Assembly: GCF_001942405.1 (NCBI RefSeq)
Contig: NZ_MKKA01000019.1
Coordinates: forward strand, 1 to 33,209
DNA from: Ornithinimicrobium sp. CNJ-824
GTDB taxonomy: Bacteria; Actinomycetota; Actinomycetes; Actinomycetales; Dermatophilaceae
DNA length: 33,209 nucleotides
Direction: 5' to 3'
Part shown: in pieces, positions 1 through 8,932 of the stretch
How positions within the stretch are numbered: the stretch's first letter is position 1
How the letters are laid out: every line of letters begins with the position of its first letter
Notes under the pieces: model-generated
Told to the model about the DNA's origin: nothing
Databases searched by the model: none
The model's input: only the letters and a program-made list of their open reading frames with translations
Translations under genes and position numbers: made by a program

Positions 1-95
1 GGCGGACCTCCCACGCCCAGAACCCCGACCCGCTCCAAAAATCGTCTTCAGCGACGCACGACGCCCCTCACGAAACCCGCTCGGCGGATCCAGGC
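1..95. other. window edge, no gene recognised
   Basis: These 95 bases lie downstream of the minus-strand NSS operon and before the window edge. I see no conserved protein in any frame and no clear hairpin followed by a T-run, so the terminator of the operon, if present, lies outside or is not of a form I can recognise. Confidence 0.4.
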
Positions 96-278
96 TCAGG
101 TGTCGCGGAAGGGGTGCGGCTCGTGCTCGCGCCGCTCGTCGTCGCGGACCAGGTCGGGGTCCTCGTGCAGGCCGTCGGTCACCTCGGGGCGGCTGCGCAG
201 GTAGAGGATGCTGGCGACCAGCCCTCCCCAGACGACGACCATGGCGACGAGCATCATGACGATGGCGCCGGTGTTCAT
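96..278 (-). CDS. metS: MetS family NSS transporter small subunit (60 aa)
   Basis: A 60-residue protein with one N-terminal membrane helix (about residues 3-27, rich in V, M, A, L), a short basic LRSRP stretch, then a charged tail with many D, E, R and H. Size, single helix and position directly after an NSS symporter fit the MetS-type small subunit described for the methionine/alanine importer MetPS of Corynebacterium. The ATG start overlaps the TGA stop of the symporter by four bases (ATGA), so translation is probably coupled and subunits are made together. The role as an accessory subunit is inferred from family and neighbourhood; the substrate is not shown by the sequence. Confidence 0.8.
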   Translation of the reverse strand: MNTGAIVMMLVAMVVVWGGLVASILYLRSRPEVTDGLHEDPDLVRDDERREHEPHPFRDT

Positions 279-1825
279 CGCGTCTCCTCCTCCAGCTCGG
301 GCCAGGCGCGGAAGTCCGGGTCGTCCCGGCCCTTCCAGGGTAGGGCCGCGAGCACGACGGCGGCCAGGATGACGAGGGCGAGCATGCCCCAGCCGAACAG
401 GCCGACGTACCACGTGGGCAGGCCCTCGTAGCCCTCGCCGACCAGCGTGACCAGCTTCTGCCCGAGCATGACGAGCAGGAAGCCCGGCACGAGGATGCCC
501 AGCAGCCCGATCCAGATCCGGCCCACCTTGAAGGTGGACACGGCGTTGAGGTGACGCCGCAGGGTCTCGGAGCGACGGGCCACCCAGACGACGACGACGG
601 TCATGACGATCGCCGACAGGACGATGCCGACGTTGTTGGCGAACTGGTCGACGGTGTCCAGCGCCAGCAGGCCGGAGGTGGTCGAGAACAGCGCGATGGA
701 CAGGGCGCCCGAGACGGAGGCCACCAGGATCGCGGCGGTGCGCCGGCCCAGGCCGAACTTCTCCTGCATCGAGGCGGCCACCCCGAGCAGGATCGAGATG
801 AGCGAGGTGAACCCGGCCAGGACCAGCGCGGCGAAGAACACCACGCCGAAGATGTTGCCGCCCGGCATCTCGGAGATGACCGCCGGGAAGGTGACGAAGG
901 ACAGGATCGGCCCGGTCAGCCCCTCGAGGTCGGCGACGGCCACCTGCTGCTGGTGGGCGAAGAAGCCCAGCGTGGCGAACACGCCGATGCCGGCGAGGAT
1001 CTCGAAGGAGGAGTTGGCGAAGGCCACCACCAGGCCCGAGCTGGTCATGTTGGCCTTGCGCCGCTGGAAGGAGGCGTAGGTGACCATGATGCCGAAGGCG
1101 ATGGACAGCGAGAAGAAGATCTGCGCGTACGCCGAGATCCACACGTTGAGGTCCAGCAGCGCCGACCAGTTGGGGGTGAACAGCGCGTCGAGCCCGTCGG
1201 CGGCGCCGGGCAGCGTCAGGGCGCGGATCACCAGGCCCAGGAAGGCCACGACCAGCAGCGGGATGAAGATGACGTTGACCCGCTGCACGCCGCGGCTGAC
1301 GCCCAGCGCCAGCACGACGAGGATCGCGGCCCAGACGAGCACGAGGGGGATGGCCACCGAGGAGACGATCGTCGTCGAGATCTCCGGGTCGCCGACCTGG
1401 AGGTACTCGCCGGTGAAGAAGCCGAGCGTGTCCTCGCCCCACCGCAGGTCGAAGGCGTAGACGAAGTAGCTCAACGACCAGGCGACCACCGCGGCGTAGT
1501 AGACCGCGATGACGAACGACAGGCCGATCTGGAACCAGCCCAGGGTCTCGGCCGGCTTGGCCATCCGCCGGTAGGCCAGCGGGGCGGCCGCCCGGTAGCG
1601 GTGGCCGATCGCGTAGTCGAGGAACAGGATCGGGATGCCGGCGGTCAGCAGCGCCAGGAGGTAGGGGATGAGGAAGGCCCCGCCCCCGCTCTCGTAGGCG
1701 ACCCCCGGGAACCGCCAGATGTTGCCCAGGCCGACGGCCGAGCCGATCGCCGCGAGGATGAACCCGGTGTTGTGGGTCCACGTGTCGCGCTGCTCGGCGG
1801 CCGGGGCGGTGTTCGTGCCAGCCAC
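275..1825 (-). CDS. sodium-dependent amino-acid symporter, NSS (SNF) family, MetP-like
   Basis: A 516-residue polytopic membrane protein. The N-terminus carries the family hallmark of the unwound first helix, SAVGLGNIWRFP, where backbone and side chains bind sodium and the amino-acid substrate in LeuT-type transporters, followed by YESGGGAFLIPY. About 11-12 hydrophobic segments follow and the length is normal for bacterial NSS proteins. I chose the GTG at 1825 because AAGGAGGT lies 5 nt upstream and the homology starts right after it; a longer open frame upstream has no support. The neighbouring MetS-like gene suggests a methionine/alanine-type importer, but substrate choice cannot be read here. 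Confidence 0.9.
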   Translation of the reverse strand: MAGTNTAPAAEQRDTWTHNTGFILAAIGSAVGLGNIWRFPGVAYESGGGAFLIPYLLALLTAGIPILFLDYAIGHRYRAAAPLAYRRMAKPAETLGWFQIGLSFVIAVYYAAVVAWSLSYFVYAFDLRWGEDTLGFFTGEYLQVGDPEISTTIVSSVAIPLVLVWAAILVVLALGVSRGVQRVNVIFIPLLVVAFLGLVIRALTLPGAADGLDALFTPNWSALLDLNVWISAYAQIFFSLSIAFGIMVTYASFQRRKANMTSSGLVVAFANSSFEILAGIGVFATLGFFAHQQQVAVADLEGLTGPILSFVTFPAVISEMPGGNIFGVVFFAALVLAGFTSLISILLGVAASMQEKFGLGRRTAAILVASVSGALSIALFSTTSGLLALDTVDQFANNVGIVLSAIVMTVVVVWVARRSETLRRHLNAVSTFKVGRIWIGLLGILVPGFLLVMLGQKLVTLVGEGYEGLPTWYVGLFGWGMLALVILAAVVLAALPWKGRDDPDFRAWPELEEETR

Positions 1826-1842
1826 GGCGGACCTCCTTGGAA
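1823..1842 (-). promoter_or_regulatory. strong ribosome binding site of the NSS symporter
   Basis: On the minus strand AAGGAGGTCCGCC precedes GTG. The full AAGGAGGT match to the anti-Shine-Dalgarno sequence fixes the GTG at 1825 as the start. Confidence 0.8.
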
Positions 1843-1969
1843 AGGATGGTGCGGTATGAACGTGCCGCAGGTCGGGCGGCGCCCGCCCCGCTGCCGGGGC
1901 AGGCCCGGACGGTTGGCAACCTAGTCCACATCCGCGCGGTTGGGTAGTGGCCACGCCCGCCCCCTGTGC

Positions 1970-1975
1970 CACGCT
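1970..1975 (+). promoter_or_regulatory. possible -10 hexamer for leaderless aroQ transcript
   Basis: CACGCT ends six bases before the aroQ ATG and there is no Shine-Dalgarno sequence in between. The placement matches other genes in this window and the known leaderless pattern of Actinobacteria; the hexamer itself is a weak match (A at position 2, T at 6). Confidence 0.35.
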
Positions 1976-1981
1976 GGTCCC

Positions 1982-2428
1982 ATGCCCCGGCGGATCCTCG
2001 TGCTCAACGGCCCCAACCTCAACCTGCTCGGCACCCGCGAGCCCGAGATCTACGGGTCGGCCACGCTCGCCGACGTCGACGACCTCTGCCGCGAGGAGGC
2101 CCGGCGCCATGGGCTGGAGGCCACCTGCCGGCAGACCAACCACGAGGGCGGGCTGGTCGACGCCCTGCACGAGGCGCGCTCCGCCGGCGACGTCGTCGGC
2201 GTGGTCCTCAACGCCGGCGCCTACACGCACACCTCCGTGGCGCTGCTGGACGCCGTCAAGGCCGTGCGGCTGCCGGTCGTCGAGGTGCACCTGAGCAACC
2301 CGCACGCCCGCGAGCCCTTCCGCCACCGCTCCTACCTCTCACCGGTCGCCGAGGCGGTCGTGGCGGGCGCTGGCGTCGACGGCTACCGGTGGGCCGTGGA
2401 GCTGCTGGCGACCCGCTACGGCGGCTGA
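1982..2428 (+). CDS. aroQ: type II 3-dehydroquinate dehydratase
   Basis: A 148-residue protein, the normal size for the class II enzyme that converts 3-dehydroquinate to 3-dehydroshikimate in the shikimate pathway in the cytosol. It shows the N-terminal signature [17 protein letters not shown] with catalytic Arg19 and Tyr24 on the lid loop, the N-A-G-A-Y-T-H-T-S block, and [15 protein letters not shown] with the active-site histidine near residue 102. I start at ATG 1982, where homology begins; ATG-less extension upstream (to 1940) adds unconserved residues. Other aro genes are not nearby, so it appears to stand alone, followed by an unrelated DUF429 gene in the same direction. Confidence 0.95.
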   Translation: MPRRILVLNGPNLNLLGTREPEIYGSATLADVDDLCREEARRHGLEATCRQTNHEGGLVDALHEARSAGDVVGVVLNAGAYTHTSVALLDAVKAVRLPVVEVHLSNPHAREPFRHRSYLSPVAEAVVAGAGVDGYRWAVELLATRYGG

Positions 2429-2440
2429 CCGGCCGGCGCC

Positions 2441-2446
2441 TATCGT
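2441..2446 (+). promoter_or_regulatory. -10 hexamer TATCGT for a leaderless DUF429 transcript
   Basis: TATCGT is followed by six bases and then the ATG at 2453. No Shine-Dalgarno sequence lies between, so transcription is predicted to begin at or near the start codon. Confidence 0.5.
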
Positions 2447-2452
2447 GTCCTC

Positions 2453-3289
2453 ATGGGTCTGACGCAGTGGTGGCAGCAGCTGACCGGCAAGCGCGGCGCG
2501 AAGGCCGGGGGTGAGCAGGCCAGGGGCGGTGCCCCCGCGCGGCCCCGGCCGGCGATGGCGGCGATGCCCTCGGGGCGCCCGGGCAGGCGCCCCTCGACGC
2601 CGGACGCCTCGCTGCCGGTCCTGGGCGTGGACGTCTCCCGCGGCGGTTGGGTCGGCGCGCTGCTCGACGCCTCGGGCCACGGCACCCCCATGCTGCTGAC
2701 CGGCGCCAGCGTCGCCGAGGTCGTGGAGAAGGCCGGCGACGTGGCCGTCGTGGCCGTGGACATCCCGATCGGTCTGCCCGACGACGCCCGCCGCGAGGCC
2801 GACGTGCAGACCCGGGCGTTCCTGCCGGGCAAGTCCTCCTCGGTGTTCACCACGCCCGTGCGCGAGGCCGTCTACGCCGAGTCCTACGGCCAGGCCAACG
2901 CGGTCAACCGGGAGAAGGTCGGGTCGGGGGTTTCCCAGCAGGCCTTCGAGCTGCGGCGGCGGATCAAGGAGGTCGACGCCTGGGTCCGCCAGGACCTGTC
3001 CTTCCTCGTCGCCGAGTGCCACCCGGAGGCCTCGTTCGCGCAGATGGCCGGTGCGCCGGTCGCGTCGAAGAAGCGGACCGCCGAGGGCTCGGCCGAGCGC
3101 CGGGAGGTCCTGGCCCGGCACGGGATCTACGTGCCGACCACCGCGCCCACCGGCGTGGGCACCGACGACATGCTGGACGCCTGCGCCGCCGCGTGGACCG
3201 CCCACCGGGTCAAGACCGGCTCGGCCCGCACCTTCCCGGACGACCCGCAGACCTTCTCCGACGGCATCCCGGCCGCCATCCACGTCTGA
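2453..3289 (+). CDS. DUF429 family protein (predicted nuclease fold)
   Basis: A 278-residue protein. After a basic, poorly conserved N-terminal stretch of about 50 residues comes VLGVDVSRGGW, the opening strand of DUF429, followed by VAVDIPIGLPD, a block with S-S-V-F-T-T-P-V-R-E-A-V, a helix with Q-A-F-E-L-R-R-R-I-K-E-V-D, E-C-H-P-E-A-S-F, and a C-terminal block with D-D-M-L-D-A-C-A-A-A-W-T. The acidic residues in the first and second strands and in the last block fit an RNase-H-like fold, and the family is often labelled a predicted nuclease, but no biochemical role is established that I can name. The gene is probably transcribed from its own leaderless promoter and is followed 15 nt later by an aldehyde dehydrogenase. 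Confidence 0.85.
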   Translation: MGLTQWWQQLTGKRGAKAGGEQARGGAPARPRPAMAAMPSGRPGRRPSTPDASLPVLGVDVSRGGWVGALLDASGHGTPMLLTGASVAEVVEKAGDVAVVAVDIPIGLPDDARREADVQTRAFLPGKSSSVFTTPVREAVYAESYGQANAVNREKVGSGVSQQAFELRRRIKEVDAWVRQDLSFLVAECHPEASFAQMAGAPVASKKRTAEGSAERREVLARHGIYVPTTAPTGVGTDDMLDACAAAWTAHRVKTGSARTFPDDPQTFSDGIPAAIHV

Positions 3290-3304
3290 CCCCAGGAGCA
3301 CCGC

Positions 3305-4789
3305 ATGACCTCGCAGCCCTTCCCCACGCTCGAGACCGACCGGCCCCGCGACTACGGGATGCTCATCGGCGGCGAGGAGGTGCCCGCCGCGTCGGGGGAG
3401 ACGATCGACGTCATCACCCCCATCGACCGGCACCGCGTCGTGGCCCGCGTGCCCCGGGGGCGCGCCGAGGACGCCGACCGGGCGGTCCGGGCCGCGCGCG
3501 CGGCATACCCCGGCTGGGCCGCGCTGCCCTTCGTCGAGCGGCAGCGGGCGCTGCTGCGGATCGCCGACGACCTCGAGCCCCTCGTGGAGGACCTGGCCCG
3601 GCTCACCGCGGTCGACACCGGCAACGCGATCCGCACCCAGGCCCGCCCCGAGGCGGCCCTGCTGGTCACCGCGTTCCGCTACTTCGCCGGGCTGGCCGGG
3701 GAGACCAAGGGGGTGACCCTGCCCACGGGCGACGACGCGCTGTCCTACACCCGTCGGCTGCCGCTCGGCGTGGTCGCGGCGATCCTGCCGTGGAACTCCC
3801 CGCTGATGATCGCCGCCTTCAAGCTGCCGGCCGCCCTGGTCGCCGGCAACACGGTCGTGCTCAAGGCCGCCGAGGACGCGCCCACGACGATCCTGGAGCT
3901 GGCCGCGGTCTGCCAGCGGCACCTGCCGCCCGGGGCGATCAACGTCGTCACCGGCTACGGCCCGGAGGTCGGCGAGGCCCTCGTCACCCACGGCGACGTC
4001 GACAAGGTCTCCTTCACCGGCTCCACCGTCACGGGGGCGGGAGTGGCGGCCCGGGCCGGGGAGCGGCTGGCCCACGTCTCCCTCGAGCTGGGCGGCAAAT
4101 CGCCCTGCATCGTCTTCCCCGACTCCGACACCGACGAGGTCGTCGAGCAGGTGCTGCTGGCCACCCGGTTCGCCCGGCAGGGGCAGAGCTGCACGTCCGG
4201 CTCCCGGCTGTTCCTCCACGAGGACGTGCACGACAGCTTCCTGGAGAAGCTCGTCGACCGGGTCTCCCGGCTGACGGTCGGCGACCCCCGCGAGGAGGCC
4301 ACCGACATCGGCTGCATCATCAACCAGCGGCAGTGGGACCGGGTGCAGGGCTACGTCGAGGACGGCCTGTCCACCGAGGGCGTGCACGTCGCCTACGACG
4401 GGCGGCCCGCCCTGCAGGTGGGGGAGCCCGGTTTCTACCACGCGCCGATGATCCTGTCCCAGGTGTCCAACGACTGGCGGATCGCCCGGGAGGAGATCTT
4501 CGGCCCGGTGCTGTCGGTGCTGCGCTGGCGCGACGAGGACGAGGTCGTGCGGATGGCCAACGACACGTCCTACGGCCTGGCGGCGTTCGTCTTCGCCCGC
4601 GACGTCTCCGCCGCGCTGCGGACCGCGCACCGGATCGAGTCGGGCTGGGTGCAGGTCAACCAGGGCGGCGGCCAGCAGGTCGGCCAGTCCTACGGCGGGA
4701 TGAAGTCCAGCGGCCACGGGCGGGAGTTCTCCCTGGAGGGCATGCTCGAGGGGTTCACCCAGATCCAGCAGGTCAACGTCCGCCTCTGA
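3305..4789 (+). CDS. NAD(P)-dependent aldehyde dehydrogenase
   Basis: A 494-residue enzyme of the aldehyde dehydrogenase superfamily, which oxidises aldehydes to carboxylates. It has the coofactor-binding and oxyanion region AAILPWNSPLM, the lysine of NTVVLKAAEDAP, S-F-T-G-S-T, the general-base Glu261 in LELGGKSP, the nucleophile Cys296 in GQSCTSGSR, and EEIFGPVLSVL near the C-terminus. Spacing between Glu and Cys is normal. AGGAG six bases before the ATG supports the start. It resembles betaine-aldehyde/gamma-aminobutyraldehyde type enzymes in general layout, but the physiological aldehyde cannot be named. No pathway partner is visible beside it. Confidence 0.9.
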   Translation: MTSQPFPTLETDRPRDYGMLIGGEEVPAASGETIDVITPIDRHRVVARVPRGRAEDADRAVRAARAAYPGWAALPFVERQRALLRIADDLEPLVEDLARLTAVDTGNAIRTQARPEAALLVTAFRYFAGLAGETKGVTLPTGDDALSYTRRLPLGVVAAILPWNSPLMIAAFKLPAALVAGNTVVLKAAEDAPTTILELAAVCQRHLPPGAINVVTGYGPEVGEALVTHGDVDKVSFTGSTVTGAGVAARAGERLAHVSLELGGKSPCIVFPDSDTDEVVEQVLLATRFARQGQSCTSGSRLFLHEDVHDSFLEKLVDRVSRLTVGDPREEATDIGCIINQRQWDRVQGYVEDGLSTEGVHVAYDGRPALQVGEPGFYHAPMILSQVSNDWRIAREEIFGPVLSVLRWRDEDEVVRMANDTSYGLAAFVFARDVSAALRTAHRIESGWVQVNQGGGQQVGQSYGGMKSSGHGREFSLEGMLEGFTQIQQVNVRL

Positions 4790-4817
4790 GGCGGCCGGTG
4801 ACACGTCCCGCATCTGG

Positions 4818-4823
4818 GACACT
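4818..4823 (+). promoter_or_regulatory. possible -10 hexamer GACACT with overlapping inverted repeat
   Basis: GACACT ends seven bases before ATG 4831. The repeat GTCCC (4805-4809) / GGGAC (4816-4820) overlaps it. GGGAGG touches the ATG directly, too close to act as a ribosome binding site, which favours a leaderless transcript. Confidence 0.35.
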
Positions 4824-4830
4824 GGGAGGT

Positions 4831-5232
4831 ATGACGTCCGACACCACCCTGGTCCTGCTCAAGATCACCGCCGTCCTCACCGCCCTTCTGGGGGTGCTGC
4901 AGGCCGTCCTCGGGTTCCTTCTCGTCGGGGGCACCTGGGTCGGCGCCCACGGGATGATCGGCAACACCACGGTCGTGGTCGCCCTCGTCACCGCGGTCGT
5001 GGCCTTCGTCTGGATGCGTGCCTCGGCCAACAAGGGCCTGTTCATGCACGCGGTCGGCGTCCTCGTGCTCGCCGTCGCCCAGGTCGCCCTCGGCGAGATG
5101 GGCCTGCGCACCGTGCACATCGTCGTCGGCGTCCTCTTCCTCCTGGCCGCCGTCCCGCTGGCCACCCTGGCCATCCGCAAGCCGGGCATGCGCCTGGAGC
5201 GGATCGACCCGGCCCGTCTCCAGGGGCACTGA
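4831..5232 (+). CDS. small four-helix integral membrane protein
   Basis: A 133-residue hydrophobic protein with about four membrane helices (residues roughly 5-30, 40-62, 70-92 and 95-118) and a short basic C-terminal tail ending in R-I-D-P-A-R-L-Q-G-H. I do not recognise a named family; proteins of this kind are annotated as hypothetical membrane proteins in Actinobacteria. No catalytic motif, no signal for export. It follows the aldehyde dehydrogenase after 41 bases with what may be its own leaderless promoter, and it converges on the metal-receptor gene with an 18-base gap that contains no clear terminator. Confidence 0.75.
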   Translation: MTSDTTLVLLKITAVLTALLGVLQAVLGFLLVGGTWVGAHGMIGNTTVVVALVTAVVAFVWMRASANKGLFMHAVGVLVLAVAQVALGEMGLRTVHIVVGVLFLLAAVPLATLAIRKPGMRLERIDPARLQGH

Positions 5233-5250
5233 GCCAGGACCGAGCCGCGC

Positions 5251-6024
5251 TCAGGCCTCCACCGCGGCCAGGTGGTCCCACGCCTCTTCCATGGCGGGGC
5301 CGTACCAGGTGAGCAGCCGGCCGCTGACCAGCCGGGTCGGGGTGCGCCCGAACGCCTCCGGCCCGTCGTCGGCGGTGAACTCGTAGGGCTCGTCGGGCAG
5401 CAGCACGACGTCGGCCCCGGCGCCGTCGACCTCCTCCACCGGCAGGGCGGGGTAGCGCTCGGGGTGGTCGGCGAAGACATTGATGAGCCCCGCCCGCGCC
5501 AGCAGGTCCCCGGTGAAGGTGGCCGAGCCGACGACCATCCACGGGTCCCGCCAGACCGGCACCGCCACGCGGGCCCGCGGCGCCGGCGGGGAGCCGCCGG
5601 CCGGCACCCACAGCTCCCGCACCCGGGCCAGCCAGTCCGGGACGCCCCACGCCAGGACCTCGCCGAAGATCCGCTCCATGGCGTCCACCGCCTGGTCGAC
5701 CGACTCGACGACGCCGACCCACACCGGCACCCCGGCCGCGCGCAGTCGCCGCACGTCCAGCTCGCGGTTCTCCTCCTGGACGGCCAGGACGAGCTCCGGG
5801 TGCAGCCCCGCCACGGCGGCCCGGTCGGGGTTCTTCGTGCCGCGGACCCGGGTCACGTCCAGGTCCGCCGGGTGGGTGCACCAGTCGGTCGCCCCGACCA
5901 GCGCCTCCCGCCGCGTCACGGCCACGGCCTCGGTCAGCGACGGCACGAGCGAGACCACCCGGGTCACCGGCCCGTCCGGCAGCGCGACCTCGGCGCCCAG
6001 GTCGTCGACCACGACCCGGCTCAC
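5251..6024 (-). CDS. helical-backbone metal receptor, BtuF-like, without signal peptide
   Basis: A 257-residue protein with the BtuF/FhuD-like two-lobe pattern: R-V-V-S-L-V-P-S-L-T-E near residue 22-32, V-G-A-T-D-W-C-T-H-P, P-E-L-V-L-A-V-Q-E-E-N, a long backbone helix around V-D-A-M-E-R-I-F-G-E, and A-D-V-V-L-L-P-D-E-P-Y. Such proteins bind cobalamin, siderophores or haem for ABC importers. The sequence starts directly with the folded domain: there is no signal peptide or lipobox and no ABC permease nearby, so an exported binding role is doubtful. GTG at 6024 overlaps the stop of the preceding uridylyltransferase by four bases (GTGA), which indicates coupled translation and supports this start. 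Confidence 0.8.
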   Translation of the reverse strand: MSRVVVDDLGAEVALPDGPVTRVVSLVPSLTEAVAVTRREALVGATDWCTHPADLDVTRVRGTKNPDRAAVAGLHPELVLAVQEENRELDVRRLRAAGVPVWVGVVESVDQAVDAMERIFGEVLAWGVPDWLARVRELWVPAGGSPPAPRARVAVPVWRDPWMVVGSATFTGDLLARAGLINVFADHPERYPALPVEEVDGAGADVVLLPDEPYEFTADDGPEAFGRTPTRLVSGRLLTWYGPAMEEAWDHLAAVEA

Positions 6025-7460
6025 GGGGCCCCCTCCGCCGAGGACCCCTCCAGCACGGTCCCGTCCGGCACCCGCCGGGCCCCGCCCTCGTCGGCCAGCC
6101 GTACCCGTCCGCGGACGACCACGTCGGCCCCGAACGTCCAGTCGCCCTCCACCTCCAGGCCGGCCGCCTCCCGCAGCGACGGCGCCCCCGCGGGGAACCG
6201 GGCGTCGAGGTCGTGCACGAACCGGTAGTGCCGCCGGTCGAGGGTCACGACGGGCAGCGGGTCGGCCTGCGCGACGAGGCGGTACCCCGTGCCCGGCCCC
6301 ACGGCATACGCGTCCGAGCGGAGCAGGAGCAGCTCGTCGGTGCCCTTGACCGGCACGAACCGGTCCCGGCCCACCCCGACGGCCACCGCGTCGTCGAACA
6401 GCTCGACCGCCCCGCCCATCGCGCTCTCGACCTGGACGACCGGCGTGGAGGTGGGGTCGGTCGGGTCGACCGTCTTGGGGTTGCGGATGAGCGGCAGCGG
6501 CAGCGACCCGCCGTGCCGCTCCAGCAGCTCCCGCAGCCGGACCAGGTCCAGCCACAGGTTGTTGGTGTGCGCCCAGGGGTGCCGGTCGCCGTCGGTGAAG
6601 TGGACCAGCTCCTCCTCGGCGGTCTGGGCCGTGTCGCGCAGGAGCAGCCGCCCGTCGGCCCGCCGTCGCACGAGGTGGCCGCCCTTGCGGTCCATCTCGG
6701 TCCGGGGGCAGACCTCGGCGGCGTAGCCGGCGCCGTCCGCGGCGAACCACGCGGCCAGGCGGGCGTCGGGCACCGCGCCGAGGTTGTCGACGTTGGAGAC
6801 GAACAGCTGCCGGTAGCCCTGCTCGAGCAGCGCGTCGAGCACCCCGGAGGCCGCCAGCGTGGGGTAGAGGTCGCCGTGCCCCGGCGGGCACCACTCCAGC
6901 CGCGGGTCGGCCGGGTGGTCGACGGGGGAGAGGTCGTCGGCGCGCAGCTTGGGCTCCCGGCTCTGCAGGACGTCCAGGGGCAGGCCGTCCACGGCCAGGC
7001 CCGGGTATGCCGCGAGCCGCGCCAGGGTGGCGTCGCGGGTGGCGAAGCTGTCCAGGAGCAGCAGCGGAAGCCGGGCCCCCGTCACCTCCCGCAGCGCCAG
7101 CACCTGGCGCACGGTGACGTCCAGGAAGGTCAGGCCGTCGTGCACCGGCAGCAGCGACTTGGGGACGGACAGGCCCATCGAGGTGCCCAGCCCGCCGTTG
7201 AGCACGGCTACGGCCGTCGCGTCGAGCGCGGCGCGGCCGGCGTCGGGGTCGTCGGGCAGGTCGTCCAGCAAGACCTGCGGGGAGGCCGGCTCGACGTCGG
7301 CCTCGCGCACGAGCCCGGTCGCTCCGGACACCAGGGCCTCGTGGTGCCGGACGAACGCCCGCACCGCCGGCTCGTTCACCCCCGCGGCCCGCATCCGGGC
7401 GACCGCCTCGGCCCGGCCCGGGTGGTCGGCGTTCTTCCCGTCGTCCGTCGTCTCTGCCAC
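6021..7460 (-). CDS. UTP--glucose-1-phosphate uridylyltransferase (UDPGP family)
   Basis: A 479-residue protein of the UDPGP family (the larger, eukaryote-like type, not the GalU type), which makes UDP-glucose from UTP and glucose-1-phosphate, a donor for glycans and storage sugars. The nucleotide-binding loop L-N-G-G-L-G-T-S-M-G-L is near residue 84, followed by V-P-K-S-L-L-P-V, L-L-L-L-D-S-F-A-T-R-D-A-T, a W-C-P-P-G-H-G-D-L-Y sugar-nucleotide motif, and V-S-N-V-D-N-L-G-A. I prefer the GTG at 7460: the longer frame runs into the divergent beta-glucosidase promoter and the hexamer CAGGCT sits six bases before GTG. It starts the two-gene operon with the BtuF-like gene. Confidence 0.9.
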   Translation of the reverse strand: MAETTDDGKNADHPGRAEAVARMRAAGVNEPAVRAFVRHHEALVSGATGLVREADVEPASPQVLLDDLPDDPDAGRAALDATAVAVLNGGLGTSMGLSVPKSLLPVHDGLTFLDVTVRQVLALREVTGARLPLLLLDSFATRDATLARLAAYPGLAVDGLPLDVLQSREPKLRADDLSPVDHPADPRLEWCPPGHGDLYPTLAASGVLDALLEQGYRQLFVSNVDNLGAVPDARLAAWFAADGAGYAAEVCPRTEMDRKGGHLVRRRADGRLLLRDTAQTAEEELVHFTDGDRHPWAHTNNLWLDLVRLRELLERHGGSLPLPLIRNPKTVDPTDPTSTPVVQVESAMGGAVELFDDAVAVGVGRDRFVPVKGTDELLLLRSDAYAVGPGTGYRLVAQADPLPVVTLDRRHYRFVHDLDARFPAGAPSLREAAGLEVEGDWTFGADVVVRGRVRLADEGGARRVPDGTVLEGSSAEGAP

Positions 7461-7466
7461 GGTCCC

Positions 7467-7472
7467 AGCCTG
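7467..7472 (-). promoter_or_regulatory. possible -10 hexamer CAGGCT for leaderless uridylyltransferase transcript
   Basis: On the minus strand CAGGCT is followed by six bases and then the GTG at 7460, with no Shine-Dalgarno sequence. It faces the CAGGAT box of the divergent GH1 gene only about 20 bases away. Confidence 0.35.
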
Positions 7473-7490
7473 CCACGGGAGTCGATGCGA

Positions 7491-7496
7491 CAGGAT
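7491..7496 (+). promoter_or_regulatory. -10 hexamer CAGGAT for leaderless beta-glucosidase transcript
   Basis: CAGGAT is followed by GGGACGC (seven bases) and ATG 7504. The same CAGGAT-N7-ATG layout recurs at 19358 before the VOC gene. Confidence 0.5.
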
Positions 7497-7503
7497 GGGA
7501 CGC

Positions 7504-8922
<1,419 letters not shown>

Positions 8923-8932
8923 ACCCCGGGCC

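Noticed and set aside
4805..4820. GTCCC-N6-GGGAC as terminator of the aldehyde dehydrogenase gene
   Set aside because: Five-bp stem only and it overlaps the probable -10 box of the next gene.
2339..4822. Long minus-strand open frame opposite DUF429 and aldehyde dehydrogenase genes
   Set aside because: Composition typical of antisense frames in GC-rich DNA; both sense genes have full catalytic motifs.
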